From Entonaema liquescens (Eukaryota; Ascomycota; Sordariomycetes; Xylariales; Xylariaceae): DNA of 64,000 nt. The notes below the pieces were generated by a model. It was not told the origin of the DNA and searched no databases. It was given only the letters and a program-made list of their open reading frames with translations. A program made the translations under genes and the position numbers. Below, piece after piece: positions 1 to 12,111 of this stretch (the stretch's first letter is position 1; every line of letters begins with the position of its first letter). The DNA lies in assembly GCA_902805475.1 (NCBI GenBank), contig CADCSX010000008.1:1-64000 (forward strand), in the 5' to 3' direction.

Positions 1-139
1 CTAACCCTAACCCTAACCCTAACCCTAACTCCTAACCCTAACCCTAACCCTAACCCTAACCCTAACCCTAACCCTAACCCTAACCCTAACCCTAACCCTA
101 ACCCTAACCTAACCCTAACCCTAACCCTAACCCTAACCC
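1..139. repeat. Terminal telomere repeat tract (CCCTAA)n
   Basis: The window starts with about 23 head-to-tail copies of CCCTAA, the C-rich strand of the TTAGGG repeat, reading 5' to 3' into the chromosome. This is the orientation expected at a left chromosome end. Two irregular units are visible, an extra CT/C near position 29 and a one-base-short unit near 108. The tract ends at the GGGTTACCCGAGCGG sequence. Confidence 0.98.
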
Positions 140-2520
140 GGGTTACCCGAGCGGTTAGCGGTTAGCGGTTCACGGGGTGTTCGGGGTTTACCGGCACACG
201 AGTAATTTAAAATAATAAAAAATTAAATATATTATTTAAAAATTTTTATTATAATTTAATTTAATATAATTAAAATAATATTTTTAATATATATAATTTT
301 AATTATTTTTATTATTATTATTTATTTTTTATTTTTTATATAATAAATTTAAAATTTAAATAATAATTTGTTTTATTTTATTTATTATTTTTATTATTAT
401 TTTTATATATTTTTAATATTATTATTATATTATTATTATTTAATTTTTTTATAATTATATTTTAATAAATTATAAATTTTATTTATATATATTATTATAT
501 TAAATTATTTAAATAATGTTAATATTTTAATTTTTTATTATATTATTATATTAATATAATATTTTTAAAATTTTTAATTATATTTTTTAATTTATTTTAT
601 AAAATTTAATATATATGTTTTATATAATTTTTTAAATAAATATATTTTTTTTTAAAATTTTATTTTAATATTATATTAAATTATATTTATTTATTTATAT
701 ATATTATATTTTATTTAAATTTAAAATTATTAAATTTTTTAAATTTTATATTATTATTATTATTATAATATTTATTTAAATATTAATAATTAATATAAAA
801 TTTATTATTATTAAATATTAAATTATTTTTTTTAAATTATTTTATTTAAATATATTAATATCATTTAATTTATAATAATTTTTTATTATTTATTTTTTAC
901 ATATTATATTTTTATATTTTTATATTTTTATATTTTTATATTTTTATATTTTATTATAATTTTTTTAATTTATTTTTTTTAATTTTTATATATTTAAATT
1001 TATTTTAATTTTAATTAAATTAAATTTTTTTAATTAATTAATTTAATTTTAATTTTTAAATTTTTTATATTTAATTATATTTTTTTTAAAAAAATTTTTA
1101 ATATTATTATTTAATTTATTATATATTATTTTATATTATTTTAATTAATAAATTTAATTTATTTTAATTTTTTAATTTATAATATATTTAATTTAATTTT
1201 ATATTATTTTTTATTTTTATATATATAATTATTATTATTTAATTATTTTAAATAATTACAATTTTTTATTTTTTATTTTAAATATTTTTTATTTCTTTAA
1301 AAAAAATTAAATTTTTTCTCTCCCGGGTAAGTTTCGAAAAATCTAAAAAATAATTAATCTATTATATTTAAATACAAGCCCAAATTAAATCGCAAAAATC
1401 CCTACTTTTCGAATTTCATTAATTTAATATTTATTCTATTTACCTTAAAGATAGCGATAAAATTGCTATTAAATTCGATTTATCATTAATATTTACGCGT
1501 TATATTTGTTTAAAAATTGAATTAAATTAATAATATTACGGGTTAATTTTTTTATTTTAAATAAAATCTATTTTTAATTGAATGTAAAATCCTCGAATTT
1601 TCCGAATTTTATTTGGACTTTTTTTCAATTTTCGAAAACTTTTATTTTTCAAAAATAATTCGTAAAAATTTAATTTTGGTACCCTAACCCCAATCGGGCC
1701 TAGCGGGAGCCTTATCGAATTCAATTCAACATGGGGGTCGGGGTTATTTAAATCAATTCGACCCCCCGGTCACCCCATCAAACAAAATACCTTTAACCCT
1801 AAATCCATTTATTGCTCAACGGGCTTTAATCCTGTAATTATTTAATCTATACCGTTGGATAGCCCTCTTTTCGACGATTAAACGCATATACTTTTTATTA
1901 AATTTGAAGCAAGTACGGGGTTGAAATGATTTAAATTTAATTTTAAATCATTTCGACCCCATGCACATTTAAAACGGGGCAATTTCTACCATACATTTTA
2001 AATCATTTTAGCCCTCAAATGATTTATCCTAATAGTTAAGGTTAGGGTTAGGGATAAGGTTAAGGTTAAAATAAAGGTTATGGTAATTTTCAATTTCGGG
2101 TGGATCTCGAGTAAGATTGATTTTTTTTTTAGCCCGAAAATCAATCTTGCCCCTTGCCGCGCGCCGTGGCCCGTGTCCCCCCACCAAAAAAAAATCAATC
2201 CTGCCCAAAATTGATTTTACCTTATTGTGAAAACAAATATAAGGTTAAAATGATTTAAATTTAATTTTAAATTATTTCGATTTTATGTACATTTAAAACA
2301 AGGTAATTTTTACCATACATTTTAAATTATTTTAACTTTTAAATAATTTATTTTAATAATTAAAATTATGGTAATTTTCGATTTCGGGTAAATTTTAAAT
2401 AAAATTAATTTTTTTTTTAACTCGAAAATTAATTTTACTTTTTATTACGCATTATAACCTATATCCTTTTATTAAAAAAAAATCAATTTTAAATAAAATT
2501 AATTTTACTTTATTATTAAA
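140..2520. repeat. Subtelomeric repeat unit 1, telomere-adjacent copy with GC-rich islands
   Basis: This segment directly abuts the telomere and is repeated farther in. Positions 147-205 carry GGTTAGC-type variant telomere motifs and recur, mutated, at 2522-2580. Positions 204-1204 are nearly pure A+T. Positions 1317-2060 are less mutated and recur at 10110-10830. Positions 1917-2228 and 2240-2520 are two successive copies of one roughly 300-bp module: the first still reads GC-rich (2145-2190), the second has the same sequence with C to T and G to A. No protein-coding gene is apparent. Confidence 0.8.
2035..2100 (-). repeat. Interstitial telomere-like repeat (TTAGGG on the + strand)
   Basis: The sequence from 2035 reads AGTTAAGGTTAGGGTTAGGG followed by further GGTTA motifs. 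This is a degenerate telomere tract whose G-rich strand is on +, opposite to the terminal tract. It is followed by a module containing an inverted repeat (AAGATTGATTT ... AAATCAATCTT, about 2112-2147). The module recurs, RIP-mutated, at about 2345, 11230, 11730, 17165 and partly 18226. Confidence 0.75.
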
Positions 2521-3110
2521 ATTACCCGAACAATTAACAATTAATAATTTACAAAATATTTAAAATTTATTAAAACACAAATTATTTAAAATAATAAAAA
2601 ATTAAATATATTATTTTAAAATTTTTTATTATAATTTAATTTAATATAATTAAAATATTATTTTTAATATATATAATTTTAATTATTTTTATTATTATTA
2701 TTTATTTTTTCATTTTTTTATATAATAAATTTAAAATTTAAAAAATAATTTATTTTATTTTTATTATTTTATTTTAAATATATTTATATAAAATATTTAT
2801 TTTTTTTTTAAATTTTTTATTTTATTATTTTAATTTATTTATTATTTTTATATATTTTTTAATATTATTATATTATTATTATTATTTATTTTTTTTAAAA
2901 TTATATTTTAATAAATTATAAATTTAATTTATTTATATTATTATATTAAATTATTTAAATAATTTTAATATTTTACTTTTTTTTATTATATTATTATATT
3001 AATATAATATTTTTAAAATTTTTAATTATATTTTTTTAATTTATTATATATTATTTTATATTATTTTATTTTAATTTTTTAATTTATAATATATTTAATT
3101 TAATTTTATA
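2521..3110. repeat. Subtelomeric repeat unit 2, distal part, RIP-mutated
   Basis: Positions 2522-2580 match 147-205 once C to T and G to A changes are allowed, and 2585-3110 follow 204-1204 with small length differences. The copy is interrupted at 3110 by a large insertion and resumes at 9986. Confidence 0.75.
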
Positions 3111-3317
3111 AAAAAATTAAAGATTTTTTTTTTTTGATTTTTTATAACATAATATTACGAGAAATTAATAATAATTTATTGAAAATAAATAATTATAATA
3201 TTTAGAAGGTTGCGATAATTTTGTATTATAATTACGATGGTGGTGTTATTTGAAAATGTTAATGTTAAAATGGTGGTAGAAAACTTAATACATAATGCGT
3301 TCGGATTAATTACGGTA

Positions 3318-3351
<34 letters not shown>

Positions 3352-6300
3352 GATTGAAAAAAAAATAAATAGATAAAGAAGAATATAAAGAAATAATTGT
3401 AATATTATTTAAAATATTAATAAATTTAGTACGTAAAAAAAATAAAGTAAAAATTAATAAATTAAAAATGTAGATTATTGAGGTAATGGGAAAAAAGATG
3501 TAATGTTTATATATTATTTAAGGAACGGAAATGAAATGATAATATATTAAATTAATTGTATTTAAAAATATAAAGAAAGAAATAAAAAAAATAAAAATAA
3601 AGATTTTAGGAAAGATAAATATTATTGGAAATTTTTAGGGTTTATAAATGGCAAGATAATTGTAGGTAAGTGTAATAGTTATAGGCGGTTAAACTTAAAA
3701 TAATGTAGTAGTAATTTTATTACAAAAAATAAAAAAAATTATTATTAAAAAAAACTTAATAAATTTAAAAATAATTAAAAAAATATTAAAAGAGATAATA
3801 AAAGTAATTAATTAGGTTTTAGGAAAATAAAAAACGATGGTGATGTGTAAGTTTTAAAATAGGACCGTTATAGTTATATTTTAAAAAAGCGTAAAAATTT
3901 ATAAATAGGAAAGATAAAAATGGATAAAAGAAATTTTCGAAAATTAAGTTATAAGTATTGGTTAATTTTTTATTTTTGTGGTAAAAAGTTTTAAGGTAAA
4001 AAGGTTATAGGATGTGTACGTTAATTTTGAGAAATTGTTAATAAATATTAAGGTAGAAAATTGTTAAGATATTGAAAATTTAAAATTAATGTATTATAAA
4101 AAAAAAAAAATTAAATATGTAATATTAATTATAAAAGTAATTTTATTAAAGACGGTAAGGATTTTATATAATAATAAATTATTTTGGAAAATAAAGTTTT
4201 TTTAATATAAATTTTTTATAAGAGATGTGAGAATAGAATAATATTATAAATGTTATAATTTTAGTTATATAATAAAATATTATAAATAATAAATAAAATG
4301 TGGTAAATGCGTTAAGGCGGCGTATAAAAAAGGAAAATAAAGTTATATAAGGAAAATTAAGTATAAAAATTGTAATAATTTTTATTTGGTTTAAAGTAAA
4401 AATTGTAATAGAGTAAAGGAAGTAAAAAAAAAAGTAAAAAAAATGTATATATATAAATTACAATAGTTTAAAAAAAAAAAAAAATTTAAATATTTCTTAA
4501 ATATAACCTATATTATTTATAACGGTTTTACGTTTGTAATATTTAAGAGAATAGGAAAGAAAAATTTTTTAAAAAATAAATTAAATAACGTTATAAATCC
4601 GAAACCGTTCTTTTTAATTTTAAAAACATTTAAAAAAAAAAAATTTAAAAAAACAATATATATAATAAATATATTAAAAATAATATATATTTTTTTAATG
4701 TTATTTCTAATATTAATAACAATATTTAAAACTAAATTAATCCTATTTAAGTAGATGGTTTATATATAAAAATAAAATAATATATAACCTTTTAAAAATA
4801 TATAATAACAAAAATAAAAATAATATATTAAAACATAATATAAGGTAACAAAATATTATTTTAAATTTTAAAAATACAAAATAACTTAAATTTAATCGCA
4901 ATATAAAAACTACAATTTATAAAAAAAAAATTATATAATTTATTAATTAATAATTATAAAATAATATAAAATAAATTAAAATATATTATATTATATATAA
5001 TTAAAATTATAAATAATATAAAATAGATAAATAAAATAAAATATAATTAAACAACGTATAAACTACGTATTAAACGTAAAATAATAATAATATAAAACAT
5101 TTATATAAAACCGAAAAAAATAATAAAATATAATCTTTTTTCGAAAATAGATAGTAAAAAAAAAAATAAGAAGTATATTATAATAAAAGATTTTAATATA
5201 TATTACTTTATTTAAAATAAAAAAAATAGAATAATAAGTAATTTAAATACCTTATTAAATTTAACGAAATAATAATAATTAAGTTTAATTATAGTAAAGG
5301 GTTAATTTATAAAAATAATAAAGAATTAAAGAAATTTAATGATTGATTTAATGTAAATAAATATAAAAATATTATATATAATATTTTGAAAGTTAAATTA
5401 AATAAAATTAAATTATAAAATATAATTAATTAAAATTATTATAAAAAATATTTGGGATAAATCTTATAAATTTTATAAAAAATGTAAAGGATAGGTATGG
5501 AAAGATTTTAATCCGATAATAATAAAAATAAAAATAAAAAAATTATTAATATTAAAATTTTTTTTAAGTTTTGGGGAATTAAATTTTTATATTAATTATA
5601 TAATAAAAAAGTTTTAAAGGATAGTAGATTTAATAATATTAAAATAAAAAGTAGTTTTATTTATAATAGTTAAATAATAAATTAAATAAGTTATTAAGGT
5701 AAAGAAAAAAGTTTTATATAAAAAAAAAAAATAGTAAAATATAAAAATAATATAAAATTAAAAATAAAACATTAATATAATAAAAATATATTATAAGGTA
5801 ATATAAAAGGTAAAAAAGATTTAATAATAAAAGATAATAGTGGAAATGTTAAGAAATAATAAATTTTTATAAAAATTAAAAAAATAAATTTAATTTAAAA
5901 ATTAATAAATTAATATAAAAAACAAAACTATTTTAATATTAAAAAAAAATATAAGTAAATAATTATAAATAATTATTTATATATAAAAAATAAATATATT
6001 TTAAATAAAATTTTTTTTAAATCCAAATTTAAATTTAATAAATATAATTTTTAATAAAATATTTAATAAAAAATTTATAGTTAATGATTATATAAAATAA
6101 AAAACAGTTAAAAATATATTAATAATTATAAAAAAATAAAAAACCTTAAAAAAAAATAAAATATTAATAAGATTTTTATATAAATATAATAAACTATTAT
6201 TTAAAATTATTATAATAATAATAATAAATAATTTCCATTATAAATATTACCTAATAAAATTCCGCATAATAATAATTACTATACTATTTAAATTAAAAAA

Positions 6301-9300
6301 AATTAAAAAAAAAAAAATATTTTTAAACGTATATAAATTAATAATATTATTAAATACCTTAAAAAAAGTAATAAAAAAAATAATGGTATTATAAATAACA
6401 TTTATAATAAAAATAAATAACATCCTTCTTAAAAAATAAATAAATAATAAAAAATATAAGTTAATAAAAATAATTATTAAGATGGTAATAGAAATAATTT
6501 ATTTAATATAAAAAAATAAAATAAAAATATCATTATTATAATTTAATATAATAAAAATATTTGATTATATTATCCTAAAAAAGTTATTATATATTCTCGA
6601 AAAAAAAAAGTTCTTTAAATAAATAATAAAATAGATTAAGAATTATTTAAAAAATAAAAAAATATAATTAACGTTTAAAGATAAATTTAACTTAGAAATA
6701 AACTTTTAAATAAATATTTTGTAAAAATCCTTATTATTCTTTATCTTATTTATTTTATATATATTAATATTTTATAAAGAATTAAAAAAGGATAGGATAT
6801 TTATAGTTAATTTTGTAAACAATATAAATTTAATAATAGTAAACTTAAATATTAAAAAAAATTATAAAAAATTAAAAAATATATATTTTAAATGTATTTA
6901 ATAAACGAAGTAATATAAGATAGTTTTTATTTCTTAAAAAAGTAAATTAATATATTTTATTAAGGTATATAAATTAAATAAAAATATAATATAATTAGGG
7001 AATGTAATAATAAAATTAATAAAAAACGTAAGATTTTTAAGAATTTAATTAAATAAGAAATTAAAGTAAATAAAACATTTAAAGATAATTAAAGTAAAAA
7101 TGGAAAGATAATGGCATGTTTTCTCAAAGTTAATAACATCCATATAGAAATATAATTTTTTAAAAGTAAAAGAAATATATATAAAAATTATAAAAAGCGT
7201 TATAGTATATGGGGTAATTGTGTGGCATATATTAAATAAAAAAAATAAAATAAATAAAATAGTAATAAAATTAAAAAAAATATAATTGGTTTGTTTTTGG
7301 GAAATGATAAAAATATATAAGGTAACACTAGTCAAATATATAAAAAATAAAATAAGATATTTTTTATTAAATTTATATTTAAATAAAAAAATAATTAAAT
7401 TCGAAAAGAAAAATAGTAATAAAAATAATTTTATGAAAAAAATAAGAAAAAAAATTTAAAAATAATTCTAAAAATTATAAATGTAAAGTTAAAATTTAAT
7501 AAAAAAAGGTTGGGGTAAACCATAAGATTTCCCCACTATTACTTTAGTAAAAAAATTAAAAAAAGATTTATATATAAAATGAAAATAAGTTAAATTATAG
7601 AAAAAAGGTAACTTTTTAAAAAAAACGATATTATAAGTATAAAAAATAAAATAGGATTAAGGATATATTTAGAATATAATCATATTAAAATCTTTACCGG
7701 AAAATAAATAACTAAAAGAAATTTATAAGTTGTTAAAGAAACACAAAACTTTAACATTAATTTAAACACGTATAAAGAAAATAAAATTAAAAACATTTTT
7801 ATTTGAATAAAAAATACCAGAAATAAGGATATTGCAATATTAGTATAAGTAAAAAAAAATAATGTATTATATAATAATAAAATATATAAAATTTATAATT
7901 TAAAAAAAGAAATTACATAATAAATTAATGTTAAAAGCGTTTAAGTTACAATATAATTACAAAAAAGCTATAAAAAACGATAAAAAAACAAATTAAATTA
8001 TATAATAATTTTTAAAATTAAAAATATTACTAATATATAAGTTAATGATTAATTTAATAAAAAAAAAAAAAACTTAAAAATTTAAATTTAAAAAAATTTT
8101 AATAAAATTTTAATAAATATAAATAAGGGAAAATATATATAAAACTGTTATAATAAAACCATAAAAGCAAATTAATCACGGTTTCCTTATGTTAAATATA
8201 ATTTATTATTTAACCTTAAAAAAATTATTATTATTGTTAAATAATTTATCGGTAATAAAAAAGATGTTATTTTTAAAAGAATTATTACCCCTTTTAATTT
8301 TAAAATTATTAAAAAATTCTTTAATATTATTATTTTTATTATTGTTACTAATATCTCTAATAATTTTAAGATTTTTAAAAGTTTTAATAACCTTAACTTT
8401 AATTTTTTTATCCTCCTTATTAAATTTTTTATCTAATTTATTAAAAAATATATTATTTAACCCCCTTTTTTTAAGGCCGTAAAGTTTAAAGGGTTTAAAG
8501 TAAGCAAAGAATTCCTTAAGAAAAAAAAGGCATTAAGTTATAATAATACGGGCACACTTCTTATTAAACTCTTCAATAAATATAATAAAAATTTTATAAC
8601 GAAACATACATTTTATAATAATCCATTAAATGAACCCATAGTTTTTAAATAAAAATTAAAGTAAAAAAGTAATTATTTATTTAAAAACCTAAAATAAAAA
8701 ATTAATAATAATAATAAAGAAAAAAAAATAAATAAAAAATAATAAAAATTAACTTTATTATAATTAAAACAAAAATATAAATTAAAAATTATATTATATT
8801 AATGTTATAATTAAATGTAATATTAATTATAATTTAAATAATTAATAATCTTAAAATTATATTATTTTATAATTATAATAAACTTATAAATAAATTATTT
8901 TATAATAATTATAAAATATAATTAAATTATATCCAAAATTTAATAATAAAAAAATACCACTTTAAAATAAAAATTAGGAAATACTTAATTTTAGATATTA
9001 TTAAAAAAAGTTAAAAAAAAGGTTACAAAATATATTAAAGTTTTAAAATTTTTAATTATCTTATTTATTTTTTAAAAATATAATTAATGTAAATAAATTT
9101 ATAAATAATATAAAAAAAACGTATTAAAATATATTTTATAATAATCTTAATATAATAATAATAAATATATTAATTAAAAGAAATTATTAAATAATTAAAA
9201 CGAAAAAAAAAGTTTAAATTACAATTATATTAAGAGTAAATTAAATAAAAGTAAAATATATAAAAATAAAAATGACGATAGTAATTAAGATATTTAAAGG

Positions 9301-9971
9301 GTATATAACCTTAAGGTATAATAGATTTATTATTAAATTTATTATTATTATTATAATAGGAAAATTAATAGTAAGGTATAATAATAAATAAAAAATTAAG
9401 GATATAAAATTTAAATAAAAATAAATTTAAATAAAAAAAACGATAAAATTAAAAAAAAAATATTAAAAGAAAAGAAAAAGGAAATAATGGTTTTATAATA
9501 TACGTTAAACAAAACCGTGTTTATTAAAAGTGTTGTCATTATATATTATTAATAAAATAATTATTATACCTTATGTAAAAAACGAAATAAAAATAAAGTT
9601 ATTTATAATTTAATAAAAGATAATATATTAAAAAATAATAAAAAGGTTGTTTAATAAAAATAATAAAATAATTATTAAATAAAATATAGAAATATAATAA
9701 AGATAAATTGTATAAAAATAATAAAAATAATTTTATATAATTAAATATATTATTTAATTTATTAAAGTAATAAAACCTTAATAAAATATAATAATATATA
9801 ATATAAACATATAATAAAAATTAAAAATAAATAAAAGTAAATTAAGTTTTTTTTGGTAAAAGCACAGTTTTTACCCGAAAATTTATTAAGAAACAATATT
9901 GGTAATACCTTAATTATAACAAGTTAAATATGTAAGTGTAACAAAATAAAAATAATAATAATAATAATAAT
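3111..9971 (+). mobile_element. RIP-degraded LINE-like retroelement inserted into subtelomeric unit 2
   Basis: The two halves of subtelomeric unit 2 match unit 1 up to about 1204 and from about 1192 on, so the 6861 bp between them is an insertion. It is flanked by a 14-bp direct repeat, AATTTAATTTTATA, at 3097-3110 and 9972-9985. Its right end is an (AAT)n tract of about 28 bp. A long variable target duplication plus a short A-rich simple tail is typical of non-LTR elements, and the length fits Tad1-type fungal LINEs. That family assignment is inference: stops and A/T saturation destroy any reading frame. G clearly exceeds C in some blocks (3120-4480, 5280-5900) and C exceeds G in others (4860-5100, 6240). 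Confidence 0.6.
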
Positions 9972-9985
9972 AATTTAATTTTATA

Positions 9986-10837
9986 TTAATTTTTATTTTT
10001 ATATATTTATATTTAATTATTATTATTTAATTATTTTAAATAATTATAATTTTTTATTTTTTATTTTAAATATTTTATATTTTTTTTTAAAAAAATTAAA
10101 TTTTTTTTTTTCCCAAATAAATTTTAAAAAATCCAAAAAATAATTAATCTATTATATTTAAATATAACCTTAAATTAAATTGTAAAAATCTCTATTTTTT
10201 GAATTTTATTAATTTAATATTTATTTTATTTACCTTAAAAATAACAATAAAATTGCTATTAAATTCGATTTATTATTAATATTTACACATTATATTAATT
10301 TAAAAATTAAATTAAATTAATAATATTACGGGTTAATTTTTTTATTTTAAATAAAATCTATCTTTAATCGAATTTAAAATCTTCGAACTTTCCAAATTTT
10401 ATTTTTATTTCTTTTTAATTTTCAAAAAGTTTTATTTTTCAAAAATAATTCGTAAAAATTTAATTTTAGTACCTTAACCCCAATTGGGCCTAACGGGAGC
10501 TTTATCGAATTCAATTCAACATGGGGGTCGGGGTTATTTAAATCAATTCGACCCCCCGGTTACTTTATTAAAAAAAATACCTTTAACCTTAAATCTATTT
10601 ATTGCTCAACGGGCTTTAATCTTGTAATTACTTAATCTATACCGTTGGATAGCCCTTTTTTCAACGATTAAACGCATGTAATTTTTATTAAATTTGAAGC
10701 AAATACGGGGTTGAAATGATTTAAATTTAATTTTAAATCATTTCGACCCCATGTATATTTAAAACGGGGCAATTTTTACTATACATTTTAAATCATTTTA
10801 ACCTTCAAATGATTTATCTTAATAATTAAATTTTATT
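9986..10837. repeat. Subtelomeric repeat unit 2, proximal part
   Basis: This continues unit 2 beyond the insertion. Positions 10110-10830 align with 1320-2035 at high identity, including the block around ATGGGGGTCGGGG (10520 versus 1730), with only scattered transitions. It ends inside the duplicated module at 10837, where the sequence jumps back to the equivalent of about 1643. Confidence 0.75.
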
Positions 10838-11425
10838 TTTCAAAAGTAATTCGTAAAAATTCAATTTTGGTATTTTAATTTTAATCGAACTTAACGAGGG
10901 TTTTATTTAATTTAATTTAACATAAAAGTCGAAATTATTTAAATCAATTCGACCCCCCGGTCACTTTATTAAAAAAAAACATTACAACTTTAAATTTATT
11001 TATTTTTTAACGGGATTTAATTTTGTAATTATTTAATTTATACCGTTAAATAACCCCGATTTCAACGATTAAACGTATATAATTTTTATTAAATTTAATG
11101 AAAGTTTAAAATTAAATCGATTTAATTTAAATTTCAAATTAATTTAACTTTTTATATATTTAATGTAAGTAAAAAATCGTTATATAATTTAAATTAACTT
11201 AATTTTAAATTAAATTATTTTAATAAATAAATAAAATTAAAATTAAAAATAAAATTAAAATTAAAATAAAAATTATAATAATTTTCGATTTCGGGTAAAT
11301 TTCGAATAAAATTATTTTTTTTTTTAACTCGAAAATTAATTTTACTTTTTATCGCACGTTATAACCCGTGTTTTTTCATTAAAAAAAAATCAATTTTAAA
11401 TAAAATTAATTTTACTTTATTGTTA
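10838..11425. repeat. Subtelomeric repeat unit 3, partial and more strongly RIP-mutated
   Basis: The segment corresponds to 1643-2228 of unit 1. It carries the telomere-like array (now AAATTAAAATTAAAA-type, 11230-11285) and the inverted-repeat module (11290-11425). It shows many more C to T and G to A changes than unit 2, so the copies are of different mutational age. Confidence 0.7.
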
Positions 11426-11893
11426 ATTTTTAAATTTTATTATTTTATATTTAATATTAATATTTTAAATTTAATATAAATTTTTTTTAATTTTATTATT
11501 TTTATTTTTTATATTTTATTTTATTATTATTTAATTATTTTTAATATATTTTTTTAATATAATATTAATTTTTATTAAATTTTTAATTTTTAAATTTTTA
11601 TATATTTAATAATTTATATAATATTATATTACTTTATTTAATTTTTTTTATTTTTTTTAATTTTTTTTAATTTTTTTTATTTTTTTTAATTTTTTTTATT
11701 TAATTTTAAAATTTTAAAATTTATACAAATAAAGTTAAAATTATAAATAAAATTAAAGTTAAAATAAAAATTATGGTAATTTTTAATTTTAAGTAAATTT
11801 TGGGTAAAATTAATTTTATTTTATTATTAAAATAAAATTAAAATTAAAAATAAAATTAAAATTAAAAATAAAATTAAAATTAAAATAAAAATT
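11426..11893. repeat. AT-rich spacer and decayed telomere-like arrays
   Basis: Positions 11426-11700 are A+T simple sequence, including a T-rich tandem at 11641-11700. Positions 11730-11830 and 11829-11893 are two more copies of the degenerate telomere-like array. The second is split from its continuation (17101 onward) by the LTR element. Confidence 0.6.
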
Positions 11894-12111
11894 TATTAAT
11901 ACGTATATACGTAAAAAAAATAATAGTAAAGTAATAATAAATAAATAAATAAATAAGTTGAAATTAATATATTAATAATGTTTAAAAAAAAAATTATTTA
12001 TTATTAAAAAATAAAAAAAATACGTTTTTTATATAATTTAAAATACATAAATATTTCTTTATATTAAGTATGTATTACGTAATAATACGTATAATTATCA
12101 TTTAATTATTA
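11894..12111. repeat. Left long terminal repeat
   Basis: It starts TATTAATACG and ends near TTAATTATTA. It aligns with 16887-17100 across its length, sharing for instance ATGTATTACGTAATAAT-type sequence near the end. An AAAT tandem makes it about 4 bp longer than the right copy. Confidence 0.82.

Noticed and set aside
1998..2198. Minus-strand 66-codon frame in the subtelomere
   Set aside because: It overlaps the interstitial telomere-like repeat; the Leu/Thr/Ile run is the translated repeat, not a gene.
7045..7335. Minus-strand 96-codon frame rich in Phe, Ile and Tyr
   Set aside because: Composition follows from AT saturation inside the degraded insertion; no family resemblance.
8189..8482. 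Plus-strand 97-codon Leu/Ile-rich frame
   Set aside because: Same cause; it looks like a membrane protein only because TTA/ATT codons dominate.
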